DNA of 64,000 bases, taken from assembly GCF_015278315.1 (NCBI RefSeq), contig NZ_JADIJE010000005.1, forward strand, positions 124,001-188,000. The letters are read 5' to 3'. Both the position numbers and the translations under genes were made by a program. The notes beneath the pieces were generated by a model that saw only the letters and a list, made by a program, of their open reading frames with translations, was not told where the DNA came from and ran no database searches. This DNA is from Microbacterium ureisolvens. GTDB taxonomy: Bacteria; Actinomycetota; Actinomycetes; Actinomycetales; Microbacteriaceae. Shown one piece after another: positions 19,879 through 29,000 of the stretch (the stretch's first letter is position 1; each line of letters starts with the position of its first letter).

Positions 19879-20808
19879 TTGGCTGAAGAGATCGAGTCGC
19901 ACGCGAACGTGCCCGAGCACGCCGCGGCGGACCAGAACCGCCGCGCGCGCAACAGGAAGACCCCCGTGCGACGCACTCGCGCCGCCGCGCCCGCGAAGCC
20001 GTCGCCCGCTCGTGCGACGACCGCGCCGTCGGCGTCGGCCCCGTCCAAGAAGGGGCGCATCACCAAGCCGCTGCGCAGCCTCGTCATCCTGAGCATGGTC
20101 GGCGGCCTGGTCGCCACCGTGGCGCTGCCGGCGTTCGCCGCCGGCGCGGCGCGCACCACCGAGGGGCCGCTCACGCTGCAGCAGATGGCAGTGGATGACG
20201 CGCAGTCCTTCGTCGCGGCATCCGACGCGAACGCCTCCGAGCTCTCGCGCGACAGCTACGCGGCCACCACGCCGGAAGAGATCGAGAAGAAGAAGGCCGA
20301 GGAGGCCGCCGCTGAGCGTGCTCGGCAGATCGCGGCCGCTGCCGCCGCGGCCGCTGCTTCGCGCAGCTCCTCCTCCTCCGTTCCGACGAACATCGCGCTC
20401 ACGTCACCGGGCACCGGCGAGGTGCGCTGGCCGATCCTGAACTTCACCAAGGGCCGCGGGCTCTGGGACTCGGGCTACCACCAGGGTGTCGACCTCCTGT
20501 CCTCGTGCGGCACCCCGCTCTACGCGGCCGCGGCCGGCGTGGTCAAGGTCTCGCAGGAGAGCTACGGCGGCTACGGCGTCGGCGTCTCGATCGACCACGT
20601 CATCGGCGGCCAGCGCGTCAACACCCTCTACGGCCACATGACCTACGGCAGCCGTCAGGTCTCGGTCGGCCAGTCGGTCGAGGCGGGCCAGCTCATCGGC
20701 CTCGTCGGCAGCACCGGCAGCTCGACCGCCTGCCACCTCCACTTCGAGGTCCACATCAACGGCTCCGTCGTCGACCCGTGGGCCTGGCTGCAGGCGAACG
20801 CGGGCTGA
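19879..20808 (+). CDS. M23-family cell-wall metallopeptidase
   Basis: A 309-residue protein starting at TTG 19879, just after GGAGGA. The cytoplasmic N-terminus of about 65 residues is basic (RRTRAAAPAK) and is followed by a membrane segment (VILSMVGGLVATVALPAFA, about 72-92). An Ala/Glu/Lys-rich stretch (residues 130-165) is probably helical. The C-terminal LytM domain has the zinc ligands HQGVDLL and HLHFEV with YGHM between them, all three intact. It is predicted to cut peptidoglycan cross-bridges outside the membrane while anchored by its helix. The 250-bp upstream region is long for this genome and may hold a leader. Confidence 0.9.
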   Translation: MAEEIESHANVPEHAAADQNRRARNRKTPVRRTRAAAPAKPSPARATTAPSASAPSKKGRITKPLRSLVILSMVGGLVATVALPAFAAGAARTTEGPLTLQQMAVDDAQSFVAASDANASELSRDSYAATTPEEIEKKKAEEAAAERARQIAAAAAAAAASRSSSSSVPTNIALTSPGTGEVRWPILNFTKGRGLWDSGYHQGVDLLSSCGTPLYAAAAGVVKVSQESYGGYGVGVSIDHVIGGQRVNTLYGHMTYGSRQVSVGQSVEAGQLIGLVGSTGSSTACHLHFEVHINGSVVDPWAWLQANAG

Positions 20809-20848
20809 GCCCTCGGAGCCTTCGCGAGATCTCTGCAATCACACGAGA

Positions 20849-20887
20849 AACGGATGCCGCCGCCCGCACCGGGCGGCGGCATCCGTT
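20849..20887 (+). terminator. Terminator after the M23 peptidase
   Basis: A perfect 17-bp stem (20849-20865 with 20871-20887) with a 5-nt loop, beginning AACGGATGCC, lies 40 bp after the M23 stop codon and is followed by CTTCG. It should end the peptidase transcript, leaving 20888-21107 as a separate unit. Confidence 0.8.
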
Positions 20888-20982
20888 CTTCGACACGCCC
20901 GCCGTCGTTCACCGCGCCACGGCCCCGGTGTCCGCTGCGTGCGTTAGCCTGATTCCCGACGCTGAGAGAGCGGAGGGAGCCG

Positions 20983-21093
20983 ATGGGCTGCACACCACGC
21001 ATCCGAACCATGGATGCGCTCGGACGCCTCGTCCTTCGGCATTGCACGAGCGGATGCCGCGGCACTGCCGTGGCGCCAAGGCGCTGTCTGTAG
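20983..21093 (+). CDS. Candidate 36-residue Cys/Arg-rich small protein
   Basis: A short ORF opening at ATG 20983 after a strong ribosome site (GGAGGGAGCCG). It encodes 36 residues with cysteines at positions 3, 21, 25 and 35 and eight arginines (MGCTPRIRTM at the start, RRCL at the end). The TAG stop falls in the loop of the following terminator. A TAGCCT -10-like element lies about 40 bases upstream, and the previous transcript is closed by its own terminator, so this looks like an independent short unit. It could instead be a small RNA or a leader of the HNH gene. I do not recognise the peptide. Confidence 0.45.
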   Translation: MGCTPRIRTMDALGRLVLRHCTSGCRGTAVAPRRCL

Positions 21094-21107
21094 ACAGCGC
21101 CTTTTTT
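21078..21107 (+). terminator. Rho-independent terminator with T-tract
   Basis: A stem of 11-12 bp (AAGGCGCTGTC paired with GACAGCGCCTT) with a 2-4 nt loop is followed by a run of Ts. It is the most canonical Rho-independent terminator in the window, ends the small unit at 20983-21093, and lies 75 bp before the HNH gene. Confidence 0.85.
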
Positions 21108-21181
21108 CATGCCCCTGCGCCCTCGATCGTCGCGCAAGTCGAATACCGAGAAGCCGTCCCGGCCATTCGAGAGGATGATCA

Positions 21182-21679
21182 ATGCGCACTCTGGTGCTGA
21201 ACGCGGGCTACGAACCGCTCGCCGTCGTGTCGTTCAAACGGGCGCTCGTGCTCGTGATGAACGAGAAGGCCACCGTGATCGAGCACACCGAGACAGATCC
21301 GGTGTGGGGGACCAGACGCTCGTACGAGCGCCCGGCCGTGATCATCCTGACCCGCTATGTGCGGGTGCCGGGCGGTCGCCACGTTCCGGTGACCCGTCGC
21401 GGCGTGCTGCGGCGCGACAACCACCGCTGCGCGTACTGCGGCAAGGCGGCGTCCACGATCGACCACGTGCTGCCGCGCTCCCGCGGGGGCGCCGACTCGT
21501 GGGAGAACCTTGTCGCGTGCTGCCTGCGCTGCAACAACGTCAAGGGCGACCGGACGCCGCAGGAGATGGACTGGGAGCTGCGCTTCCTTCCCCGCCCGCC
21601 GCGCGGCGGGCAATGGACCGTGCGGGGCACGGAGCGCACCGACCCGCGCTGGGAGCCTTATCTCGCACTCGCGGCCTGA
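21182..21679 (+). CDS. HNH endonuclease family protein
   Basis: A 165-residue protein of a type widely conserved in Actinobacteria. The N-terminal half (MRTLVLNAGYEPLAVVSF) is the family signature. The HNH core follows: CAYCG, then IDHVLPRSRGG with the catalytic His, NLVACCLRCNN with the second Cys pair and the Asn, ending KGDRTP. Zinc is likely held by the two CxxC pairs. Despite the nuclease fold it is a chromosomal single gene rather than an intron or phage nuclease; its biological role is not settled. The start is ATG 21182. Confidence 0.9.
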   Translation: MRTLVLNAGYEPLAVVSFKRALVLVMNEKATVIEHTETDPVWGTRRSYERPAVIILTRYVRVPGGRHVPVTRRGVLRRDNHRCAYCGKAASTIDHVLPRSRGGADSWENLVACCLRCNNVKGDRTPQEMDWELRFLPRPPRGGQWTVRGTERTDPRWEPYLALAA

Positions 21680-21849
21680 CCGCCTCGCGCGAGCGGGCTG
21701 ACCGCCTCTCACTCGCGGCCCGAGCTCGTCGGCTCGGCGCTGGGCGCGTCGGGTCGAGGCCCGAGCGCGTCGCCTTCGGGCTGAGCGCGTCCCTCGAGGC
21801 CAGGTGTCGTCGCTCGCCCGAGCGCGCCGCCTCAGGGGGTCGAGGCGAG

Positions 21850-22380
21850 TCAGCCGACGTCGAGGATGCGCAGCCACCGCGTGAGGATGGGCTCGAGGGC
21901 CGCGGCATCCGTCTTCCCGAGCTCTTCCAGGATCCGGTGCTCGTTGGCCAGGTGCGCGGCGATGGCGCGATCGATGAGATCGCGCCCCTCAGGGGTGAGC
22001 CGCACCAGTCGCTTGCGGGCGTCGGATGCCTCGACTCTGCGTTCGACGAGGCCTCGGGCGGCGAGGCGGTCGACGCGCTTGGTGAGCCCGCCGGTGGTGA
22101 CGAGCGTGTGATCGGCGAGCTCGCCGGCGGCCCGCTCGAACGGGTCGCCGGCGCGGCGGAGGGTCGCGAGCACATCGAACTCGCCCTCGCTCAGGCCGAA
22201 CTCGCCGTATACCGCGACGAGTCGCTCCGTCAGCTCGAGGGCGACGCGATGCAGGCGGCCGATGACTCCCTGCGGAGAGGGGTCGAGGTCGGGCCGCTCG
22301 CGACGCCACTCGTCCTGGATCTGCGAGACGCGATCGGGGAGGGCGGACAGGTGAGGGTCTTCTTCGGCCATGCGCCACAT
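21850..22380 (-). CDS. MarR family transcriptional regulator
   Basis: A 176-residue regulator, placing the start at ATG 22380 after GGGAAG (MWRMAEEDPHL). An upstream ATG at 22413 would put the coding region across both operators and into the neighbouring gene, so it is less likely; ATG 22371 is another option. The winged helix spans about residues 65-130 (LSEGEFDVLATLRRAG, TTGGLTKRVDRLAARGLVERR). It is divergent from the EamA transporter gene, and the palindromes between them suggest it represses both. The effector is unknown. Confidence 0.87.
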   Translation of the reverse strand: MWRMAEEDPHLSALPDRVSQIQDEWRRERPDLDPSPQGVIGRLHRVALELTERLVAVYGEFGLSEGEFDVLATLRRAGDPFERAAGELADHTLVTTGGLTKRVDRLAARGLVERRVEASDARKRLVRLTPEGRDLIDRAIAAHLANEHRILEELGKTDAAALEPILTRWLRILDVG

Positions 22381-22381
22381 C

Positions 22382-22421
22382 TTATCTTCCCGGTAAGATA
22401 AAGTATCTTCCATGGAAGATA
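22382..22421. promoter_or_regulatory. Paired palindromic operators between marR-type and eamA-type genes
   Basis: Site 1 is TTATCTT-N6-AAGATAA (22382-22401). Site 2 is the perfect 18-bp palindrome TATCTTCCATGGAAGATA (22404-22421), which contains the ATG of the transporter gene. Shared TATCTT half-sites, spaced 21-22 bp apart, are what a MarR dimer pair would bind. Binding at site 2 would block translation-start DNA directly. Confidence 0.8.
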
Positions 22422-23317
22422 AGCGATGGGTGTGGATCCTGGTGACGGCGATCGCGCCGATCGCGTGGGGGAGTGGCTACGTCGTCACGCGGAGCCTCCT
22501 CCCCGCGGACGCACCACTGTGGGGTGGGGTGCTGCGGGCGCTGCCAGCGGGCGTCATCGTGCTCCTCCTGGCGCGCCGGCTGCCGCGCGGCTCGTGGTGG
22601 TGGCGGTCGCTCGTGCTCGGCACCCTCAACGTGGGCGGCTTCTTCGTGCTCGTCTACATCGCCGGTCAGCGGCTGCCTTCGAGCCTCGCGGCGACGCTGA
22701 TGTCGGCATCCGCCGCGAGCATGCTGCTGTTCGCGTGGCTGCTGCTGCGCCGGCGCCCGCGGCTGGCCTCGGGCATCGGGGCGGCCGTGGGGCTCGCGGG
22801 GGTCGCGGTGATGCTCGGGTTCGACGCCGATGGCGCGGATTCGTGGGGTGTCGCGGCCTCGCTCGGGGCGATGCTCGCCTCGTCGCTCGGCTTCGTGCTC
22901 ACCTCCCGGTGGGGCTCCGACGTTCCGGCGCTGCCCATGACGGCATGGCAGCTCATCGGCGGCTCGGTCGTGCTGCTCCCCGTCGCGGTGTTCGTGGAAG
23001 GGCCCCCGCCGACGCTCACGGCGCCGTCGGCTGCGGGCTTCGCATATCTCACCCTCATCGCCACGGCGCTGGCGTACGTGGCGTGGTTCTCGGGACTGCG
23101 GCACCTGGCGCCCGGCGTGGTCGGCGTGGTGGGCCTGCTCAATCCCGTCACGGGAGTGGTGCTCGGCGTCGCGCTGGCGGGCGAGGCGTTCGGAGTGCCG
23201 CAGTTCGTCGGCGTGGGGCTCGTGCTCGCAGGAATCGTGCTGGGGGCGGCGTCGCCGGTTCGGCGTCGGGGGGACCGGCTGCGCGTCGTGGCGGCTGTGG
23301 CGGATTCTCGAACATAA
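22412..23317 (+). CDS. EamA/DMT-superfamily transporter
   Basis: A 301-residue membrane protein with about ten helices in two EamA repeats, the first beginning WVWILVTAIAPIAWGSGYVV and the second around residue 150 (WGVAASLGAMLASSLGFVL). Such drug/metabolite transporters export amino acids, nucleosides or toxic metabolites; the substrate is not evident. The start ATG 22412 lies inside a palindromic operator, with no room for a leader, so the mRNA may be leaderless or very short-leadered. Divergent MarR-type control points to induction by its substrate or a toxic compound. Confidence 0.9.
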   Translation: MEDKRWVWILVTAIAPIAWGSGYVVTRSLLPADAPLWGGVLRALPAGVIVLLLARRLPRGSWWWRSLVLGTLNVGGFFVLVYIAGQRLPSSLAATLMSASAASMLLFAWLLLRRRPRLASGIGAAVGLAGVAVMLGFDADGADSWGVAASLGAMLASSLGFVLTSRWGSDVPALPMTAWQLIGGSVVLLPVAVFVEGPPPTLTAPSAAGFAYLTLIATALAYVAWFSGLRHLAPGVVGVVGLLNPVTGVVLGVALAGEAFGVPQFVGVGLVLAGIVLGAASPVRRRGDRLRVVAAVADSRT

Positions 23318-23352
23318 CTGTCGGAAGTCCGGGTTACCCTCGTTCCCAGCGA

Positions 23353-23388
23353 TTGAATCACTAGAACATCTGTTCTAGCATGTGGGAA
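23353..23388 (+). promoter_or_regulatory. SOS-regulated leaderless promoter with LexA box
   Basis: The pieces fit precisely: a -35 TTGAAT (23353-23358), a 17-bp spacer, a -10 TAGCAT (23376-23381), and the ATG of imuA' at 23388, where transcription would start. The LexA box CTAGAACATCTGTTCTAG (23361-23378) has 8-bp arms GAACA/TGTTC of the Gram-positive/actinobacterial type and covers spacer and -10. Repression by LexA and induction by DNA damage are expected. Confidence 0.85.
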
Positions 23389-24248
23389 TGAGGGCGATCG
23401 TGCAGCTCACGGCACAGCACGTGCACGAGGCCGTCGGGCAGGATCCGACGGGTCCGGAGCCTGCCGGTATCGCGACGGTGGGCGACGGGCCCGGCGCGGC
23501 CGGCACCGTCGCCCGCCTCCGCGCCCAGCTCGAGCGGGTGCAGGGGCGCCGGCTCGATGCGCCGGTGCTTCCGGTGCATCCCGCGCTGGCGTCGCTGCTT
23601 CCCGGTGGCGGACTCCGCCCCGGGGCGGCCTACTCCCTCCCGCGGTCGACGTCGGTGCTGCTGGCGCTGCTCGCCCAGCCCTCGCAGTCGGGGTCGTGGT
23701 GCGGGGTGATCGGGATGCCGCGGCTCGGCGCCGAAGCCGCCGAGGGGCTCGGGGTCGATCTGTCGCGGCTCGTGCTCATCCCCGATCCCGGGGCGCGCTG
23801 GCTGGCCGTGACCTCCACCGTCGCCGAGGTGCTGCCGGTGGTCGCGGTGAGGCCGGCGGGCCGGGCGGCCGACGGCGAGATCGCCCGTCTGGCGGCACGC
23901 CTGCGCGATCGCGGTGCGGTGCTCCTCGTGCAGGGGCCCTGGCCGCAGGCCGAGGCGGTGCTCGAGGTGGGCGAGCCGTCGTGGGAGGGCGTCGGCCGCG
24001 GGCACGGATACCTCGCGGGGCGCGAGGTGACGATCACGGCGTCCAGCCGGCGCTGGCCGCGGTCGCGGCGTGCCCATGTGATGCTGCCGGATGCCGCGGG
24101 GCACATCTCGGTCGCACCCGAGCGCATGCGTCGGGTCGAGCCGCTGCCCCTGGCCGGGGACTCCTTCCCAGCCGAGGCCTCGTTCTCCGATCGGGTCTCG
24201 GTCCCGGATCGGATCCCGATTCCCGACCGGATGAAGCGGGTGGGGTGA
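23388..24248 (+). CDS. imuA': ImuA'-type mutasome protein
   Basis: A 286-residue RecA-fold protein without a usable Walker A motif, matching the actinobacterial ImuA' partner of ImuB and DnaE2. Recognisable blocks are LPVHPALASLLPGGGLRPG near residue 65 and GRLVLI-like strands in the middle. It is proposed to help recruit the error-prone polymerase to damaged replication forks; in mycobacteria it is needed for damage-induced mutagenesis. It is first in a unit controlled by the LexA box directly upstream, starts at ATG 23388 and is followed after 1 bp by imuB. Confidence 0.85.
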   Translation: MRAIVQLTAQHVHEAVGQDPTGPEPAGIATVGDGPGAAGTVARLRAQLERVQGRRLDAPVLPVHPALASLLPGGGLRPGAAYSLPRSTSVLLALLAQPSQSGSWCGVIGMPRLGAEAAEGLGVDLSRLVLIPDPGARWLAVTSTVAEVLPVVAVRPAGRAADGEIARLAARLRDRGAVLLVQGPWPQAEAVLEVGEPSWEGVGRGHGYLAGREVTITASSRRWPRSRRAHVMLPDAAGHISVAPERMRRVEPLPLAGDSFPAEASFSDRVSVPDRIPIPDRMKRVG

Positions 24249-24249
24249 C

Positions 24250-25980
24250 ATGACGCCGGGGACGCCCGTCCGGAGCCTCGTGCTGTGGTTCCCCGACTGG
24301 CCGGTCACGGCGCTCGAGCGCGGTGCGGCGGTCGAGGAACGTCCGGGCGCCGCTGACGTGGGGGAGAGGCCGGGGTCGGAGCCTGCTTCCGGAGAGGCCG
24401 TCGCTTCCGGACAGGCCGCCCGCTCCGGACGACGGCCTCCGATCGCCGTCGTCGAGCGCAATCTGGTCGTGGCGTGTTCGGCGTCGGCACGGGCAGAGGG
24501 GGTGCGGCGGGGGCAGCGCCGGCGCGACGCGCAGGCGCGGTGCCCGGGGCTGGCGATCGTCGACGCGGATGCCGCGCGCGATCATCGCGCCTTCGCGCCG
24601 GTCGTGTCGCTCATCGAGGAGCGGGCCCCGGGGGTCCAGCTGGTGCGGCCGGGGCTGTGCGCGCTCCGCGCCCGCGGTCCGGCGCGGTACTACGGCGGAG
24701 AGACCGAGGCCGCCCGCATGCTGATCGGTGCGCTGCGCGAGGCGGGGCTCGACGGGGTCAGAGCGGGGATCGCCGACGGTCCGTTCACGGCGGAGCAGGC
24801 GGCGCGTGGCGGCACGAGCATCGACGACCCGGTGTTCGTCGTGCCCGCGGGTGGCGCCGCCGGGTTCCTCGCACCGCTGTCGGTTGCCGTGCTCGAGGCC
24901 TCGGCGACTCTGGGCGGCGGCGCCGCGGACGTGAAAGAGACCGCCGACCTGGTGGGTCTGCTCGCACGGCTGGGGGTGCAGACCCTGGGCGGGTTCGCCG
25001 CGATGGAGCCCGATCGCGTGCGGGAGCGGTTCGGGGATCGGGGCGTGCGACTGCACGCCCTGGCGGCAGGACGCGACTCCCGGCCGGTGCAGCCGCGCAC
25101 GCCCCCGCCCGAGCTGCAGCGCGAGGTCGCCTTCGAGCCGCCGCTCGAGATCGCCGACCAGGTCGCGTTCGCGATGCGCGTCACCGCCGACGACTTCGTC
25201 GCGGGGCTGGGGGCGGTCGACCTGGTATGCACCGAGCTGCGGGTCGAGCTCGTCGGTGATCGAGGCGAGCGCAGCGAGCGGGTGTGGCTGCACCCCGGTT
25301 CGTTCGACGCGGCGGCGGTGGTCGACCGCGTGCGGTGGCAGCTCGCCGAGGACGTCGGCGCGGGCGAGTCAGCCGGGGGCGGCCTGCGCAGCGGGGTCAC
25401 CCTGGTGCGGATCTCTCCCGAGGCGGTGGACGAGGCCTCCCACCATGCTCCTGCCCTGTTCGGCGGCGGCCCCGAGGAGCGGGTGCACCATGCCCTGTCG
25501 CGCGTGCAGGCCATGCTGGGGCATCGCGGCGTGCTCACCCCCGCGATCGGCGGCGGCAGATGGCTGGCGGAGCGCCAGGTGCTCGTGCCGTGGGGAGACC
25601 GCGACGAACGCGATCGAGCGGCGAACGGCGCAGGCGGGCTCGCGGCGCAGCGCGCACGGCCCTGGCCGGGAAGCCTTCCCGACCCGCTGCCGGCGACGGT
25701 GTTCGCAGATCCGGTGCCGGTCGACGTGCGGGCGCTGGGCGGCGAGCTGGTCGACGTCGACGAACGGGGGAACGTCTCGGCTGTGCCGGCCTTCTTCGCC
25801 GAGAGCGGGCGACGGCGGGCGATCGAGGCGTGGGCGGGGCCGTGGCCGGTGGTCGAGCGCGGATGGGATGCCGCACGCGCACGTCGTGCGCATCGGTTCC
25901 AGGTCGTCGACGCCGACGGGGGCGCGTGGCTGCTGGTGTGCGACGGGGACGTCTGGACGGCGGAGGCGACCTATGACTGA
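24250..25980 (+). CDS. imuB: ImuB, catalytically dead Y-family polymerase
   Basis: A 576-residue Y-family-like protein. The N-terminus reads VLWFPDWPV where active polymerases have the metal-binding DMDAFF, and the second acidic motif is replaced by the LCALRARGPARYYGG block, so it should lack polymerase activity and act as the adaptor linking DnaE2 to the sliding clamp. An inserted Glu/Gly/Ala-rich stretch (about residues 28-60) is longer than usual. The C-terminus (residues 500-576, RRAIEAWAGPWPVVERGWD to the TYD end) is the DUF6504 region of these proteins. It starts 1 bp after imuA'. Confidence 0.9.
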   Translation: MTPGTPVRSLVLWFPDWPVTALERGAAVEERPGAADVGERPGSEPASGEAVASGQAARSGRRPPIAVVERNLVVACSASARAEGVRRGQRRRDAQARCPGLAIVDADAARDHRAFAPVVSLIEERAPGVQLVRPGLCALRARGPARYYGGETEAARMLIGALREAGLDGVRAGIADGPFTAEQAARGGTSIDDPVFVVPAGGAAGFLAPLSVAVLEASATLGGGAADVKETADLVGLLARLGVQTLGGFAAMEPDRVRERFGDRGVRLHALAAGRDSRPVQPRTPPPELQREVAFEPPLEIADQVAFAMRVTADDFVAGLGAVDLVCTELRVELVGDRGERSERVWLHPGSFDAAAVVDRVRWQLAEDVGAGESAGGGLRSGVTLVRISPEAVDEASHHAPALFGGGPEERVHHALSRVQAMLGHRGVLTPAIGGGRWLAERQVLVPWGDRDERDRAANGAGGLAAQRARPWPGSLPDPLPATVFADPVPVDVRALGGELVDVDERGNVSAVPAFFAESGRRRAIEAWAGPWPVVERGWDAARARRAHRFQVVDADGGAWLLVCDGDVWTAEATYD

Positions 25981-26049
25981 CGTCTCCCGCCGGTCGTTGT
26001 GCGTCGACGAGCTCGGCAACCGATCCCTGAGCTCGTCGAGGGGCAGCTG

Positions 26050-29000
26050 ATGGGCTTCAACAACCCGGGCGTTCCGTGGTCCGAGATGGAGCGGGTGCTC
26101 AGCGGCCGACGCCGGCCCGAGTCGGCGCCCGTCGGCGCCGACGGCGGCGACAGCCCGGCGTGGTCGCGCAAGCGAGGGCCGTACATCGCTCCCACGATCC
26201 CGCGCCCGGCCGAGGCGATCCCCTACGCCGAGCTGCACGCGCACTCGTCGTACTCGTTCCTCGACGGCGCCTCCTCGCCGGAGGAGCTGGTCGAGGAGGC
26301 CGAGCGACTGGGACTGCACGCCCTGGCGATCACCGACCACGACGGCTTCTACGGCATCGTCCGATTCGCCGAGGCGGCTGAGGCGCTGCAGCTGCGCACG
26401 GTCTTCGGCGCCGAGCTGTCGCTCGAGCTGCCGAAGCCGCAGAACGGCGAGGCCGATCCGGTCGGCGCGCACCTGCTCGTGCTCGCCCGAGGCGAGGAGG
26501 GGTACCACCGGCTGGCCGGGGCGATCACGCATGCCCAGCTGCAGGGAGCCGAGAAGGGGCGCCCGGCCTACGACCTCGAAGAGCTCGCCGCACAGGCCGA
26601 GGGGGAGTGGGCGGTGCTCACCGGATGCCGCAAGGGCGCCGTGCGTCGCGCGCTCGCCTCGGCGCCGGGAACCGCGGGAGCCGGCGCCGCCGGCCGCGAG
26701 CTCGACCGCCTCGTGACTCTCTTCGGGCGCGACAACGTGCACGTCGAGCTCATCGACCACGGCAATCCGCTCGACACGCGCGACAACGACGTGCTGGCCG
26801 GGCTCGCCCGCGAGCGAGGCCTGCCGCTCCTCGCGACGAACAACGTGCACTACGCCGTCCCGCAGCGACAGCTCCTCGCTGCGGCGGTCGCGGCGGTGCG
26901 CGCCAATCGGGGACTCGACGAGCTCGACGGCTGGCTGCCCGCGCACGCCGGTGCTCACCTGCGCTCGGGGGCCGAGATGGCGGAGCGGTTCGTGAGGTTC
27001 CCCGACGCCGTCGCCCGCACCGTGACCCTGGCCGACGAGCTCGCCTTTCCGCTGCGCCGGGCGAAGCCGGCGCTGCCCAAGCAGAAGGTGCCCGAAGGGC
27101 ACACGCCCATGTCGTGGCTGCGGCACCTGGTGTGGGAGGCGGTGCCGCGCAAGTACCCCGGCCTCTCGGAGGACGACCGGGCGCGCATCGAGAAGGAGCT
27201 CGCGGTCATCGAGCTGAAGGACTTCCCGGGCTACTTCCTGATCGTGCACGGCATCGTCCAGGAGGCCCGGCGGCGCGGCATCCTGTGCCAGGGGCGCGGA
27301 TCCGCCGCCAACAGCGCGATCTGCTACCTGCTCGACATCACGGCCGTCGACGCGATCGGGTACGACCTGCCGTTCGAGCGGTTCCTGTCGAGCCTGCGCG
27401 AGGAGGAGCCCGACATCGACGTCGACTTCGACTCCGATCGCCGCGAGGAGATCATCCAGTGGGTCTACCAGGAGTACGGGCGCGACCGCGCGGCGCAGGT
27501 CGCGAACGTCATCCAGTACCGGCCGAAGAACGCGGTGCGCGACATGGCCAAGGCGCTGGGTCATTCGCCCGGGCAGCAGGACGCCTGGTCGAAGCAGATC
27601 GAGGGCTGGGGGGCGCTCCTCGAGACCGGCGCGGGCCACGACATCCCCGATCAGGTGCTGGAGTTCGCGGGCGAGCTGCTCAAGGCGCCGCGGCATCTCG
27701 GCATCCACTCCGGCGGCATGGTGCTCACCGACAGGCCGGTGGGGGAGGTCGTGCCGATCGAGCACGCCCGGATGGAGAACCGCACGGTGATCCAGTGGGA
27801 CAAGGACGACGCCGCCTGGATGGGGCTGGTGAAATTCGACCTGCTGGGCCTCGGGATGCTCGCCGCCCTGCAGTACTGCTTCGACATGATCCGCGCGTCG
27901 ACGGGGGAGGAATGGGAGCTGTCGACGCTCCCGAAGGAGGAGAAGGCGGTCTACGACATGCTGTGCCGGGCGGATTCGATCGGGGTGTTCCAGGTCGAGT
28001 CCCGCGCGCAGATGGGTCTTCTCCCGCGCCTGCAGCCGCGGCGGTTCTACGATCTCGTGATCGAGATCGCGCTCATCCGCCCGGGGCCTATCCAGGGCGG
28101 CGCCGTGCACCCGTTCGTCAAGCGCAAGCTGGGGCAGGAGGAGATCACCTACGCACACCCCAAGCTCCAGCCGGTGCTCGAGCGCACGCTCGGGGTGCCG
28201 GTGTTCCAGGAGCAGCTCATGCAGATGGGCATGGCCGTCGGCGGGCTCACCGGAGAGGACGCCGACCTGCTGCGGCGGGCGATGGGCTCCAAGCGCGGGA
28301 TCGAGCGCATCGACTCGCTGAAGGAGAAGCTGTATGCCGGCATGGCCGAGAACGACCTGGTGGGGGAGGAGGCCGACGCGATCTACGCGAAGATCCAGGC
28401 GTTCGCGAACTTCGGGTTCGCCGAGTCGCACTCGCTGTCGTTCGGACTGCTGGTCTATGCCAGCTCGTGGATCAAGCTGCACTATCCCGCGGCGTTCCTG
28501 GCGGGGCTGCTGCGCGCCCAGCCGATGGGCTTCTACTCGCCCGCCACCCTGGTGAGCGACGCGCGCCACCACGGCGTCGAGGTGCGCCGCCCTGACCTGC
28601 ACCTGTCCGGTGTCGAGGCCGTGCTCGAGCCTTCCTCCCGGTCGTTGAGCGAGCGAGGAACGAGCGAGACGAAACCCTCCGAACCCGGAGCAGACTTCTC
28701 ATCGCGACCGACCGGCCTGGACTCCTGCCTCCTGCGCGACCAGCCGCCCGTGGGGCTCTTCGAGCTCGACGCCCCCGACGAGTCCGCGGCGCATCGCCGT
28801 GACGGGCGATTCGCGGTGCGGCTCGGGCTCGCCGGCGTCAAGGGGATCGGCACCGCGGTCGCCGAGCGCCTGGTCGCCGCCCGTGAGGAGGGCGGGCCGT
28901 TCCGCGATCTCCGCGACCTGGTGCGGCGTACGAGCATCACGGCCGTGCAGGTCGAGGCGCTCGCCACCGCGGGGGCGTTCGAGTGCCTGGGCCTCAGCCG

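Noticed and set aside
21680..21849. Tandem or dispersed repeat after the HNH gene
   Set aside because: GAGCGCGTC-like words recur three times but irregularly; not strong enough to call a repeat.
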